A DNA stretch of 64,000 bases. It comes from Euonymus europaeus (taxonomy: Eukaryota; Streptophyta; Magnoliopsida; Celastrales; Celastraceae). Shown here in pieces: positions 10,877-22,500 of the stretch (position 1 is its first letter; each line of letters opens with the position of its first letter). The stretch lies in the NCBI GenBank assembly GCA_963580455.1, contig OY756958.1, forward strand, positions 8,010,501 through 8,074,500. Reading direction: 5' to 3'. The position numbers and the translations under genes are program-made. The notes beneath the pieces were generated by a model. The model was not told the DNA's origin. It searched no databases and saw only the letters and a program-made list of their open reading frames with translations.

Positions 10877-11862
10877 GGGAGGATTAAGAGTGTCTTATAA
10901 TCCCTCGACTGCGGTAGGGGTGCCATTTTCTTGATTTTCATAAAATGAAAATCTTTTTCAACCTCACCTCTCATAGGAAAGTCCTCTTCTAAGAAAACGA
11001 TATCACGGGACTCATGTTTTGTCATGCTCCCATCAGCTTTTTCACCAATGAAAACAAATCCTTTGGAGGTTTCAGAGTATCTAATGAAAATACACTTCTT
11101 CCCCCTAAGACCAAGTTTCCCATATTGGTGAGAATTATTGTGAATGTAAGCTGCACAGCCCCAACGATGCAATTTTCCCAAGTTAGGTTTATTGCCAGTC
11201 CATAATTCATATGGGGTGGATGAGACAGATTTGGAGGGTACACGATTTAGTATGTAGGCAACAGTTAATAATGCATCTCCCCAGAAGGAAATAGGTAAAT
11301 TTGCTTGCGCCATCATCGATCTAACCATGTCTAAGAGGGTCCTATTCCTTCTTTCTGCAACGCCATTTTGTTGCGGAGTATAAAGAACAGTTAGCTGTCG
11401 AGCTATACCCTTTTCATCACAAAAACTTTTAAATTGATCAGATAGATATTCACGACCTCGATCGGTCCTTAAAGTTTTGATCTTCATGGTTAATTGATCT
11501 CTACCAAATTGGTATATCGTTTGAAGCAATCCAATGCGTCAGACTTATGAGAAATCAAATAAACGTGACCAAAATGTGTGAAATCATCTATAAAAGTGAT
11601 GAAATAGTCGGCACCATGCCTAGCCCTCACATTCAATGGTCCACAAATGTCTGAATGAATAAGCTGTAATGGACTAATGCCTTTCTTAGCTTTGCCAAAT
11701 GGTAATCTAGTTGCTTTTCCAGCTAGGCAATGCTCACATGTGGGCAATTCTACTTTGGCGAGTGATCCCAAGAGACCTGCTCGAGCCAATCTATTTAATC
11801 GGTCTTGCCCAATGTGTCCTAATCTAGCATGCCATAAAACACTTTCAGTATTAGGAACATAA
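10855..11862 (-). pseudogene. Copia B integrase with frameshifts
   Basis: Reading on the minus strand from the gag-pre-integrase: CEHCLAGKATRLPFGKAKKG, HSDICGPLNV, then the DDE core FITFIDDFTHFGHVYL (first Asp), [14 protein letters not shown] (second Asp) and [18 protein letters not shown] (Glu). The core ends with [19 protein letters not shown], and the C-terminal part includes [14 protein letters not shown]. All three catalytic residues are present, unlike in copia A. A one-base frameshift near 11,495-11,525 splits the core between the first and second Asp, and another at about 10,870-10,900 separates integrase from RT. It is not functional as read. Confidence 0.88.
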
Positions 11863-12514
11863 CTGGAATTACCAACAACATAGATAGATGGATAGTCATT
11901 AACTACAATGTTAGTGGTGTCTAACACCATAAAACGATCCAATACATAGCCAGAACCATAATACATGTTGTCATTATGGGTAAGGTTAACACGTATGTGT
12001 TCACAATTGCTTGACAAAGAGCGAATAACTGATTGGACTTGTTGTTCATCAGTCATGTCATGCCCTGTAGACCTCAATTCACCGATCATGTTAGACATGT
12101 TCGTAAGATGCTGCCTCATTGTTTCGTTTTGGCGCTTCTTATAGCCATCGAATTTGAGGGTTAACTGATGAAGTCTCGTTGTTGAGGTTCCACCATATTG
12201 AACCTTAACAACATCCCAAACTGCTTGGGCTGAACGTGCCTTTCAAATCATAGTAGTAAAGCATTTTTCATGCTGCTCAACATCGTAATGTGAGCAACAC
12301 GATCCTTGCGCTTATAGGCTTGAAAGGCTTCCAAGTCTCGCCTATGCTGAGCAGTGTTACCTTGTTTGGGTTCAACCATTGGTTGTATAATGGTTTCCAG
12401 CATATCGTGCTCCTCCAGGAGATATTGAATCTTACGATGCCAAACATCGTAATTCATCTCATTCAGCTTGTCTCCGTGGTTCAAATCAACGACAATACTC
12501 TTTGTTGCAGCCAT
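11863..12514 (-). pseudogene. Copia B gag fused to gag-pre-integrase
   Basis: The minus-strand ATG at 12514 starts MAATKSIVVDLNH, as in A. A frameshift at about 12,250 ends the first frame (88 codons). The second frame resumes as ARSAQAVWD, MRQHLTNMSNMIGELRSTGH and DEQQVQSVIRSLSSNCEH. Then NLTHNDNM joins directly to YYGSGYVLDRFM, which in copia A lies ~670 bases further on. The in-frame deletion removes the rest of gag, the zinc knuckle and the protease. The junction carries GACAAC-type microhomology visible in both parental positions of A. Confidence 0.88.
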
Positions 12515-12940
12515 TGTAACTGTATAGAGGCAATTACTTAAATTAGGATATTGTATAATTCATTTGAAAACAGTGTTTCGTTACAACGTCCTAAATTAAT
12601 TAATAATAATCTAACGCATGCAACAATAATGAAAGTAATGTTACACATTCAATCAATTTCTATTAGCATAGTCCAATTATTATTATTTAATTTAAACATG
12701 CGCAACATTTTAGTTATTAGGAGAGATATACTCCATAAATCTACCGACCTAAACAACCTCCCACTTTTAAACATATTTCCATTCATGCTCGAGCATTCAA
12801 TGTAATGAAATCACAATTACAGAAAATAAAATTTCATTAATGAAAACATCCAATATGTTTTTCAAGAGCATAATTATGTACATACATAAGCAAATGTATC
12901 AGAAATATATAAAATATAATACTAAAAAGAAACATACAAA
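12515..12940 (-). other. AT-rich spacer between leader frame and gag of copia B
   Basis: About 425 bases without an open frame, matching 1281-1732 in copia A in inverted orientation. It is part of the element leader. I see no promoter or RNA gene in it. Confidence 0.5.
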
Positions 12941-13377
12941 TCACATCCCAAGTACATAATCAAGATCAACAATAAGGTCATCTAAAACATCATCATCATT
13001 TCCACCAAGTTCATACTCCTCATACCACGGAACAAATCGAGCAACAGGTTCTAAAAACCTTGCGCTTCGCCCAGTCTGACGAATACCCTTTGCAAGTAGT
13101 TGACTTTCTCTCTCATGCAGTATAGCATCAACGAGAGAATCAAAGTCTAAAGAACTCAATCTTTGCTTCAAGGCTCGACAAACTGAAGCCCATTCGTCTG
13201 GCAGAACATCAAGCACAATCTGGATTTGTTGCTCAATGAAGAACTCATGAACCTCACAATGCCACAGATTCTTAATTCAATAATACATATAATCTATATG
13301 CTCAGTAATCATATGCGATGCACTCTTCTTATATGCCAATAAATGAATTATTTGTGCTCTTGTAGTCACTATACACA
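12941..13377 (-). pseudogene. Extra gag-like frame in the copia B leader
   Basis: Minus-strand counterpart of 882-1280. It reads TRAQIIHLLAYKKSASHM, then a single TGA where A has Trp (YYWIKNL), then HEFFIEQQIQIVLDVLPDEW, RLSSLDFDSLVDAILHERES and RFLEPVARFVPWYEEYE. It ends ~30 codons later than A. The open 3' part is 91 codons or more. The frame is shared between two copies that have diverged at many bases, which shows it is an old component of this family. No ATG is obvious at its start. Confidence 0.5.
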
Positions 13378-14152
13378 CAAATAATCAATAAAACAATAAT
13401 TAACTTATTAATTAGTTAATTATAACATGCACTAAATTTTTCAGAAATTCAAAAAATTCCAGAAAAATCATAAATAATTAGAAAATAAACAACTATTTCA
13501 TCTGGGAAAAAAAATTGTAGGACTACACGCGCATTCAAAACTCTGGTCAACGCGCAACTTTTTTTTTTTTTTTTAAATGATGGACCGCGGGTTAACCCGC
13601 TGGTCAGACCCAATCCGCAGTCCCGCATCGCATCATACCCGAGTCCTTGACCCGGTTGACGTGGGCTCGGTGCTTGAGTGCTCCGCCTAGCGCGTGAGAT
13701 TCACGCGCCGCTTTCCATTGGTTTTTTTCCGGTTGAATGTTTTCGACCAGACTTGTCCAAGACTCCAGAATTTATGTATGAATTTTTTTTGATCATTTTT
13801 GAGGTGTTTAAATTGGTGTTTTTATAACACACCCAAGTATCCGAGACTGAAACTGCCTAGGAACACAATTTTCCCAGAAAAGTTTGGCCAGAAAAAACAG
13901 TTTCGGTCAACCAACTTAAAAAAATTATAACAATTCAGACACTAATCAGAAAAATATGCATAAATAGTCGTTGGAAAGCTTGCTCCGAGAGATTTCCAAC
14001 CATACCATATACAAAACCCAAACACGAAATGTCAGTGCTCGAAATGCAGAAGAAAATTTAGATTTTCATATTGGAAATTCATGGTATTTGATGCATTCTA
14101 ATTCGATTTAACGATATATAACACGCAATCGAGCATGGAACATACTATAAAC
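13378..14152 (-). other. 5' leader of copia B
   Basis: About 775 bases between the primer site and the leader frame, without open frames. It includes a T/A homopolymer run at about 13,561-13,576 and a GC-rich stretch with CCGCGGGTTAACCCGC (a palindrome-like block near 13,587). It partly matches the scrap at 530-700. Confidence 0.5.
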
Positions 14153-14164
14153 CCTCCGATACCA
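14153..14164 (-). other. Primer-binding site of copia B (tRNA-iMet type)
   Basis: Minus strand TGGTATCGGAGG begins one base after the 5' LTR. It differs at one base from the common plant copia site TGGTATCAGAGC, complementary to the 3' end of initiator tRNA-Met. Confidence 0.85.
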
Positions 14165-14165
14165 A

Positions 14166-14499
14166 TGTTGATTCAGTAGTGTCAAGAAAACTTACTAATT
14201 TCTTGATCGGTACGAAAAACTTGACAGAATCGTAGTAGGTTCCAATGCTTCAACTTGTAACTCCAATTACTATAATCGAATTGAATCCACAGTCTCGAAC
14301 ACCCTTTTGATCTTTGCGAAATCTTGTTTCTTTGATATTGAGAAGTAGTAGAAGAAGAGGCCATGCCTTCTTTGCCAATATACGTTAAACGTACATTGGC
14401 AGTTGAGAGCAGTTGTCTCCAAGACAACTGCCTCAACTCCCAAGCCATTTGGGCTGGGTTGAGTCTAACCCACATGGGTGACCCAGCCTAAGTCCAACA
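14166..14499 (-). repeat. 5' LTR of copia B
   Basis: Minus strand TGTTGGACTTAGG... to ...GAATCAACA, 334 bases. It pairs with 8103-8436 and differs from it at a few dozen scattered positions at most, so the insertion is not very recent but still clear. It carries the same central module, including AAGAAGGCATGGCCTCTTCT. Confidence 0.9.
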
Positions 14500-15362
14500 G
14501 TTAATAAATAAGTCTGTTAAATTTTTCGTTAGTAATTAAGTTAAATTTTCGTTATTTCATTTCCATAATAAAATTTCTCAAAAAAAAATCATTTGTGGAC
14601 ATTGAGTCAGTCAACGTCCACGTGTCGTTCATTGGAATAGACTTAATGACGTCCAGTCCTACGACCGGAATGAACGCTAGTAGTACCTGTGTGCCAATTG
14701 GTGAAGTTTTCCTTTTTATTGTGAGACACGACATTAAAAACAAGATTGGTCGCATGAGTGATCATCAGAGTTTTTGTTGCATGATTGAAAATCAAAGTTG
14801 TGTAGAATCATACTGAAGACTAACGTTGGTGATACTTTTTGGTTTACTATCGATTGGTGTTTTTACTTTGCTCGTTCGCAAGGAGACTAAAGGGAATACC
14901 TAGGAAACAACATATGTCGTTCTTAGTGATCCGTTTGTTGCTCTCTCAATTGGTGGATGGTGGTTTGTGATCCATTCATCGTTCAATCAAATCGAGGCTC
15001 GTGATCCGTTCATTGAGACCAATCAAACGACGTGTTCAAGATCCGTTCGTGTGTTCATGATCAAGACGGATAGTACGTTGGGCCATGATAGTAAAAAGGT
15101 TAGTACTGGATTTCTAAACCTTTTTTAAGCATGCTTAGATCTAAGGATTGTTTTTTTATGTTAATTAATTCTAGAAAGCATGCTAGGAATATTTACAAAA
15201 CTGAATCTATGATTGAAAACATGTTAGATGCGTTGAGCGTTAGGGTTGTCTGGCTTTCGATTAAATTTTTTGATTTATATTTATAATAAGAATGATCCAT
15301 AAAAACGCTTCCGCACATGTTCTAAAATTAATTTTACCAACCAACAACACTCAACCACTAAT
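14500..15362. other. Unassigned segment between copia B and Athila C
   Basis: No gene recognised. It contains an A8-type run, recurring GATCCGTTC/GATCCATTC blocks at about 14,920-15,050, and AT-rich filler. It ends in CTAAT, the left copy of the element C target site. Confidence 0.5.
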
Positions 15363-16975
15363 TGATTGGGATGGTATTTTGCATATTTTTGTGGAGTTTT
15401 GAAAGCAAAAGGTTGAGTTTCAATGCTTAAAAACCACATTTTAGGTTTGAGTTGCCGAAATCCATGTTAATGAGTCAATGCATAATTCAACACTTTGACA
15501 TAGTCATTTTAAGTGTTTTCTAGTGGTTCAAGTTGGTTTGGTAGCTTAGAGATATGAAATCCAAGTTTTGGGCATAATGGTTAGAAGTTATGGAAATGCT
15601 ATCTCTTAAGCATTTGAGTTTTAATATGCCGAATTTTGTTCTATCAACCTAAAAATGGTTTTGACACTTGTTTAAATATGTTTCAGTCATTTATGACTTG
15701 TTTGAATGGGTTTTGTACGCTCCGGATTGATCGGGGTTGAATATGGAAGAAAAGACACAAAGCAGCTGAAAAATTGCATTTTGCTATCAACCGTCCGGAC
15801 ACTTATCAGAAACCGTCCGGACGGTTCAAGAAGAAAGATGGACAGATTGATTTTCAAGCATATCCGTCCGGACGGTACTTTTCATCGTCCGGACGGTTGA
15901 AGAAGAAAGCCGGACAGTGCTGTTTTCAAGCATATCTGTCTGGACGGCACTGTGCAATAATTTTCGGGTCAACTTTTGAAGGTTTACATGATCGAATTTG
16001 AAGAAACGTTCTTCTACAAAGTTGAAGTATACATCCATCGATTTCCAACGAGTGCTCATACGCATAAATCGATTGAGAATTGAAGTCTGTGGAATTAAAA
16101 CAAGATGCTGCCTCGAACAATTCAGTAATTTCGGGTTTTATGATTTTTACTCAATTCTTGAAGGGCAAACTTGTCTAATTACTTTATTTGACCAATGGGA
16201 CTTATTTGTAATAGGTTAGGATGGTCTTTTAACAGATGTATGAGGGTTTTATGGGTCCTGAGACCCCATTCTTTGGACAACACTCATTTTGGCCGAATTC
16301 GATACACTCTCTCTAGGTTTTTTCTCTCTTGCCTTGTTCTTCATTTTGATTCTTAATTGGGGTTCGAAAATCAGTCTCTTGAAGATTTCTAGGAGTCTTG
16401 GAGACCCAACCAACTAGAAGAAGAAGTTCTTCCTCCTTGTAGAGCTTGAGAAGAGCCCAAGTTGGATTACCCTCAACTTCTATTTGTAGATTGGAAGGCC
16501 GATTCACCTCAACATTCGACATTGGATTTGATCTCTAAACTACTCTTCCTTATTGTTATTTCATTTTATTATCGCATTTCGATTCATAGTTTTAGTTCAA
16601 TTTACTTGAATATTTCCATTCCGATTTAGTTTGTGCTTGAACGTTTTATGTTATGTTTTACATTTTATTATGTTGTGCTTATTTCCATTTTGATTTTCTG
16701 CAGTAGTTTAGTATTTAATTCTCATTTCATATATTAGGGTTTAGTTCAATCAATCACCCTAAGAGGGAAAACCGAATCTAACCAATGGTTAGTGCAATTT
16801 TGCCACACGTAACATTGTGAATACCATATTTAATTAAGTAATTAGGTTAATAATCCATAGACGCAAGCCGAAACCAAAAGTCTTTGTGAGACGATTTGGG
16901 ATTCACTCCTATTATTACTTTGACAAACCTACACTTGGGAAAGCGTTAATCCACTTACCTATTTTGGGCGAGTCA
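15363..16975 (+). repeat. 5' LTR of element C
   Basis: 1613 bases with TG/CA ends. It contains a cluster of CCGTCCGGACGG palindromes at 15791-15947. Relative to the 3' LTR it has about 61 bases at 16,253-16,313 where the other has only 8. Confidence 0.93.
15791..15947. repeat. Array of CCGTCCGGACGG palindromes in the 5' LTR
   Basis: Self-complementary CCGTCCGGACGG, or shortened and mutated forms, occurs five times (about 15791, 15813, 15864, 15885, 15936) in 157 bases. GAAGAAAG and TTTTCAAGCATAT recur between copies. The blocks are CG-dense in an otherwise AT-rich LTR. A protein-binding or cruciform role is possible; nothing in the sequence proves one. Confidence 0.75.
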
Positions 16976-16981
16976 AGTTTT

Positions 16982-16999
16982 TGGCGCCGTTGCCGGGGA
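16982..16999 (+). other. Primer-binding site of element C (tRNA-Asp type)
   Basis: TGGCGCCGTTGCCGGGGA lies six bases after the LTR. It is complementary to the 3' end of plant tRNA-Asp and typical of Athila elements. Confidence 0.9.
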
Positions 17000-17091
17000 C
17001 TTTTGTCCTTCGGTTCGGGTCTTCCTTTATTTTATTTTATTTTTATTGAGTTCTTAAATTTCTACTCTACTTTGTGATTGCTCAATGTTGC

Positions 17092-19497
17092 ATGTCTTGG
17101 GTTAGAGACGATCATAATAGGTTGCGTAGGACATCTAGCAATACAAGTAGCATTTTTAGTCTTGAAACTGATTTTGCATCTGTGACTTCTGAAAGTGATT
17201 CTGAGCTTGGTTTGCCTATTTTATTTGACGAAGAAGTTTGTGAAAATATGGCTAATCCTGCACCACGTACTCTTAAGGATTTTATTCAGCCCACTCGCAC
17301 TACTACTCCTTCATGCATCATACTACCTGAAAATGCACCTCAATTTTCTGTTAAGCATGGCATGATGTCAGTGATACCTCAGTTCCATGGCATGGATTCT
17401 GAGAGCCCTTACCAGCATCTTACTGATTTTGAGTTGGCTTGCACTACTTTCATTAATAGGGCTAACATTGATGAGTATGTTAGATTGCGTTTGTTTCCTT
17501 TCTCTTTGAAGGATAAGGCTAAGTTGTGGTTTAATCAATTGAGAGCTAATTTTATTACTAGTTGTGTTGATATGCAACGTGAGTTCTTACAAAAATTCTT
17601 TCCATTTCAGAGAACTCAAATGATTCAAGAGAAAATAGCTCAATTCACTCAGAAGCATGATGAGACTTTCCAAGCTAGTTGGGACCGTTTCAAGGAGTTG
17701 TTAAATATTTGTCCCCATCATGGCTATGAGTCTTGGAGAGTTGTCAACTACTTCTATACGGGTCTGACTCCAGAGTGCAAACAATTTGTGCAAACTATGT
17801 GCAATGGAGAATTCTTTGATAAAGAGCCAGACGCCGCATTGGATTTCTTTGATTATCTTGGAGAGAGTGCTAGCCAGTGGAATACAAGAACTGACAGAAT
17901 TGCTATAGCTGCTCAACCTTTGAGAACCATCCCGAGTGGTGGTAAATATGAGTTGAAGGAAGATGTGGATGTTCAAGCTAAGCTAGCTACTTTGTCTAGA
18001 AGACTAGAGATTATGGAGTTGGAAAAAGTCAAGATAGTGAAAACGGTGGAACCATGTAACTTATGTGCTGATTCTAGCCATAAGACTCAAGATTGCCCTA
18101 TCATGCCTATGATGGAGAATGGAATGGACCAATTGCAAGCTGCAAATTGGGTCAACAAGATGAACAATCCTTATTCCAACACATACAATCCGGGGTGGAG
18201 TAACCATCCTAATTTTTCATGGAGGAATGATCAACCAGGACAGTCTTCACAGAGTTATCCACAACAGATGGCTCCTCCACAGCAGTTTCAGCATACTCAG
18301 AGTTATCTTCCTCCAATAGCACCTCCTGGTTTTCCTCTTCAACAACCAGTTGCTCCACCCAAGAAGTCTCTAGATGATACCATAGCACAGATGGCTACCA
18401 TTTTTCAGCAGTTCATGCAGGTTCAGGCTACTACAAACAATCATAATACACAAGCCATCAATGACTTGCGAGGAACAATTCAAAAAATGAATACCACTTT
18501 GAGCACTCTTGAGAAGGGAAAGTTTCCAGCTCAACCTCAACCAAATCCTACGGTCTATAAACAACAGTCTCAACAGCATGTTCATAATGTTTCTGAAGAT
18601 GGTTTTGAGACGACCAAAGCAGTTACCACTTTGAGGAGTGGGAAGCAGGTTTCTAGACCTGAGGGCCCTATTGATTCTCAGCACTCTAGTCATGCTCTTG
18701 TGGGTGCACCTGAGGTGGTTGAGGTAGGAAAGGAAGTAGAGGGAGAGAAAGATAAAGAAAATTCAGAATTGAAGACTTCATCTGTGGTAGAGAAAGAAAA
18801 TGAGAGGATTTATCGACCTACTGTTCCTTATCCACATAGATTGAGAGTTGGGCAGATGAACAAGCATCATACTGAGATTCAGGAGATTTTCAAGCAAGTG
18901 AAGCTCAACATTCCACTTTTAGATGCTATTCAGCAAATCCCTTCCTATGCTAAGTTCTTGAAGGACTTATGTACTGCAAAGAGGAAGGTGAATGTGACCA
19001 AGAAGTCTTTTCAAGTTGAAGAAGTTGGAGCTTTGATCATGAGTGATACTCCTCAGAAGCTGCGTGATCCTGGATCACCTACTATCTCTATTGTGATTGG
19101 TGAAAAAAGGCTTGAAAATGCCTTACTTGATTTGGGGAGTAGTGTGAATTTGTTGCCATTATGGGTTTATGAACAGCTCGATATTGGAGAATTGAAGCAG
19201 ACACCCATGCTTTTGCAGATGGCAGATAGAACAGTCAAAAAACCCAAGGGACTTGTGGAAGATGTCTTAGTGCAAGTGAATAAATTTTACTATCCTGTGG
19301 ACTTTGTAGTCCTAGAGATGCCACATCCTACTTCACTTGTTGCTAGTGTTCCTATCATTCTTGGGCGTCCTTTCCTTGCTACTACAAATGCTTTGATCAA
19401 TTGCAAGAGTGGAATGCTCAAGATCACTTTTGGCAATATGACATTTGAGACGAATGTCTTCACTTCTTGCAAGATGCCTAGTGACTGTGATGATTAA
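17092..19497 (+). CDS. Element C Gag-protease polyprotein
   Basis: An uninterrupted frame of 801 codons starts at the first in-frame ATG (MSWVRDDHNRL). Residues about 130-235 are the retrotransposon gag domain (RLRLFPFSLKDKAKLWFNQL, then FPFQRTQMIQEKIAQF and FYTGLTPECKQ). Residues about 321-334 form CNLCADSSHKTQDC, a CX2CX4HX4C zinc knuckle. A Pro/Gln-rich linker follows (about 365-430). Residues about 670-790 are the aspartic protease with DLGSSVNLLP at about 680 and IILGRPFLATTNALIN. The frame ends in TAA at 19495. RT follows in the same frame, so this stop is either the natural gag-pro end or a single mutation. Gag forms the particle; the protease cuts the polyprotein. Confidence 0.9.
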   Translation: MSWVRDDHNRLRRTSSNTSSIFSLETDFASVTSESDSELGLPILFDEEVCENMANPAPRTLKDFIQPTRTTTPSCIILPENAPQFSVKHGMMSVIPQFHGMDSESPYQHLTDFELACTTFINRANIDEYVRLRLFPFSLKDKAKLWFNQLRANFITSCVDMQREFLQKFFPFQRTQMIQEKIAQFTQKHDETFQASWDRFKELLNICPHHGYESWRVVNYFYTGLTPECKQFVQTMCNGEFFDKEPDAALDFFDYLGESASQWNTRTDRIAIAAQPLRTIPSGGKYELKEDVDVQAKLATLSRRLEIMELEKVKIVKTVEPCNLCADSSHKTQDCPIMPMMENGMDQLQAANWVNKMNNPYSNTYNPGWSNHPNFSWRNDQPGQSSQSYPQQMAPPQQFQHTQSYLPPIAPPGFPLQQPVAPPKKSLDDTIAQMATIFQQFMQVQATTNNHNTQAINDLRGTIQKMNTTLSTLEKGKFPAQPQPNPTVYKQQSQQHVHNVSEDGFETTKAVTTLRSGKQVSRPEGPIDSQHSSHALVGAPEVVEVGKEVEGEKDKENSELKTSSVVEKENERIYRPTVPYPHRLRVGQMNKHHTEIQEIFKQVKLNIPLLDAIQQIPSYAKFLKDLCTAKRKVNVTKKSFQVEEVGALIMSDTPQKLRDPGSPTISIVIGEKRLENALLDLGSSVNLLPLWVYEQLDIGELKQTPMLLQMADRTVKKPKGLVEDVLVQVNKFYYPVDFVVLEMPHPTSLVASVPIILGRPFLATTNALINCKSGMLKITFGNMTFETNVFTSCKMPSDCDD

Positions 19498-19500
19498 GAG

Positions 19501-22500
19501 TTGCAAACAATAGATTGGGTTCAGAGTTTTAGCCCATCAGATTTATATTCTGTTCTTGATTCTGAGAGCGTATATGTGGATGCATATCCTAAGAAATCTA
19601 GCCAAATTGATGATTTAGAAGATGATTTGGATGATCTTGATCCTATCATATTGGATGAGCCTTGTGATATTGATGATTTAGCTAAGTTGGAGGATGTGAG
19701 CCATATTGGTAGATGGCGGGGACCAAACTTTGAGATTCTTGATCCACCCGAGGAAATGAAGCCATCCATTGTGGAGCCTCCCACTCTTGCGCTGAAAAAG
19801 CTTCCTGAAGATTTGAAGTATATTTTCCTTGGTCCAGAAGAGGGTACATTCCCTGTTGTCATTTCATCTCAGCTCACTCCTGAGCAAGAAACCAGCTTGG
19901 TAGCGGTTTTACAAAAGCACAAGGGAGCTATTGGCTGGACCATTACAGACATCAAGGGTATTGACCCTAATATTTGTACTCACAGCATTTTTTTGGAGGG
20001 AGATCCTACACCAGTGAGAGATGCACAGAGGAGACTCAACCCTGCCATGAAAGAAGTTGTGAAGAAGGAGGTTTTGAAGCTGTTAGCAGTTGGAATCATT
20101 TATCCTATCTCCGATAGTAAGTGGGTGTGTCCCACATAGGTAGTCCCTAAGAAATCTGGTTTAACTGTCATTGAAAATGCTTTGGGTGATTTAATTCCTA
20201 CTAGGAAAGTGACTGGATGGTGCATGTGCATAGACTACCGAAAACTGAATTCGGTTAGTCTCAAAGACCATTTCCCATTGCCCTTTCTTGACCAAATTTT
20301 GGAAAAAGTTGCTGGAAATGAGTTTTATTGCTTTTTAGATGGTTTTTTTGGTTATTATCAAATTGCAATATCTTTAGAGGACCAAGAAAAAACCACCTTC
20401 ACTTGCCCTTTTGGCACATTTGCCTTTAGGAGGATGTCATTTGGTTTATGCAATGCCCCTGCCACATTCCAACGTTGCATGATGAGCATTTTTTCTGACA
20501 TGCTTGAGGACATGTGTGAAGTTTTTATGGATGATTTTTCTGTGTTTGGATGCTCTTTTGATGTGTGCTTGAAAAATTTAAATGCTGTGTTGACTAGATG
20601 TGAAGAAAAGAATTTGTTGCTTAATTGGGAAAAATGTCAGGTTATGGTGACTAGTGGGTTGGTACTTGGACATTTAGTGTCAAAACGTGGTATAGAGGTT
20701 GATAGGGCTAAGATAGAATTGATTTCTCAATTGCCTATTCCTAGGATTGTGAAGGATATTCGCTCTTTTCTTGGTCATGCCGGCTTCTACCAACGTTTTA
20801 TTCAAGGCTTTAGTGCTATCACCAAACCATTGTGTGCTTTACTGCAAAATGATATAGAATTTGTTTGGTCTGATGAATGTCAATCTGCTTTTGAGACTCT
20901 AAAGAAACACTTAACAATTGCTCCTATCATGCAATCTCCTAAGTGGGATTTACCATTTGAACTTATGACCGATGCTAGTGATTTTGCTCAAGGTGCTGTT
21001 TTAGGTCAAAGAATTGATGGTAAACCTTCTGTGATTTATTATGCAAGTAAAACATTGAATGATGCACAGAAGAATTACACCACCACTGAAAAGGAATTGC
21101 TTGTTGTTGTGTTTGCTTTAGATAAATTTCGTTCTTATATCATTGGTTCTCCTATCACCATCTTTACTGACCACTCTGCTTTGAAGTATTTGTTGCAAAA
21201 GAAAGATGCTAAACCCAGGTTGATACGCTGGATTTTATTGCTTCAAGAGTTTGACATCACTATCAAGGATAAGAAAGGTGTCGAGAATGTGGTAGCTGAC
21301 CATTTGTCTAGATTGCAGCAACCCGAGTCTCATACTTCTCCACCTTTGCATGATGATTTTCCGGATGAGCATCTCTTTGTTGTGTCGCGTGCACCTTGGT
21401 TTGCAGATATTGTGAATTACCTTGTCTCTGAGCAATTACCTTCTCATTGGAATATTCAAGACAAGCGTAGGTTCATTTCTGAGGTTCGATTCTATTACTT
21501 CAACTCACCTTATCTTTTTAAATATTGTGCTGATCAATTGGTGAGACGTTGTATTCCTAATGATGAGTTTGCTTCTGTGTTTGAGTTTTGTCATTCTGGG
21601 GCTTGTGGTGGTCACTTTGCAGCCCAGAAAACTGTTGCAAAAATTTTACAAAGTGGACTTTATTGGCCTACCATGTTTAAAGATGTTGTGTTGTGGTGTA
21701 AAGCGTGTGAATCTTGTCAAAAACTTGGAAAAATCACAGCTAGGAACATGATGCCTCTTTCTCCCATATTGACCCTTGAGATATTTGATTGTTGGGAAAT
21801 TGACTTTATGGGGCCTTTTCCTGTTTCTAATGGCTATATGTATATCTTGCTTGCTGTTGATTATGTTTCCAAGTGGGTAGAAGCTATACCATGTAGAACC
21901 AATGATCATAAGGTTGTGCTTAAATTTTTAAAAGACTTGTTTGCACGTTTTGGTATGCCAAAGGCCATAATTAGTGATGGGGGTTCGCATTTTTGTAACA
22001 AACCTTTCAAAATCTCATGAAGAAATATGGAGTGACTCACAAGGTCTCTACTCCATATCACCCCCAAACTAATGGCCAAGCTGAGTTGGCTAATAGAGAG
22101 ATCAAGGTCATTCTTGAAAAGACAGTTCATCCTAATAGGAAGGATTGGTCTGATAAATTACTTGATGCTCTTTGGGCTTATAGAACTGCATTCAAAACCA
22201 CTCTTGGCATGTCACCTTATCGTTTGGTTTATGGTCGTGCTTGTCATTTACCTGTTGAGATTCAACATCATGCTTTATGGCCTATTAAAAAGATTAATTA
22301 TTCACTTGATGATGCCCAAGGCTTGAGAAAGTTGCAGATTTCAGAGCTAGAAGAAGCAAGAAGGGAGGCCTATGACAATGCCAAACTGTCCAAGGAGAGG
22401 ATGAAAGCCTTGCATGACAAGAAGATCTTGGACAAGAAATTCTTCCCTGAGCAAGAGGTGCTTCTCTACAATTCTAGGCTCCATATTTTTCCAGGAAAGT

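Larger units (their letters stand above)
8103..14499 (-). mobile_element. Copia B: structurally bounded Ty1/copia element
   Basis: Two 334-bp LTRs in the same orientation (8103-8436 and 14166-14499) enclose 5.7 kb. The element reads on the minus strand. In its own orientation the order is 5' LTR, tRNA-iMet primer site, ~780 bp leader, extra gag-like frame, gag, gag-pre-integrase, integrase, RT, 1.2 kb non-coding region, polypurine tract and 3' LTR. The flanks read GTTAG on the left and GTTAA on the right, a 5-bp target duplication with one mismatch. Coding lesions are an in-frame loss of the zinc knuckle and protease, frameshifts in gag and integrase, YVND instead of YVDD in RT, and an RNase H deletion. 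It is non-autonomous. Confidence 0.9.

Noticed and set aside
15706..16001. Short frames repeated in both C LTRs (also at 24674-24993)
   Set aside because: They are duplicates because the LTRs are duplicates. The frames run through the palindrome array and have no protein-like features.
16313..16522. Minus-strand frame MSNVEVNRPSN... present in both C LTRs
   Set aside because: Conserved only because the LTRs are near-identical copies. It has no known domain and is antisense within an LTR.
16982..16999. tRNA-like sequence near the C LTR
   Set aside because: It is only the 18-base primer-binding site. No cloverleaf can be drawn around it, so it is not a tRNA gene.
19521..19862. 113-codon minus-strand frame
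   Set aside because: It is antisense to the well-supported gag-pol linker of element C and has no recognisable motif.
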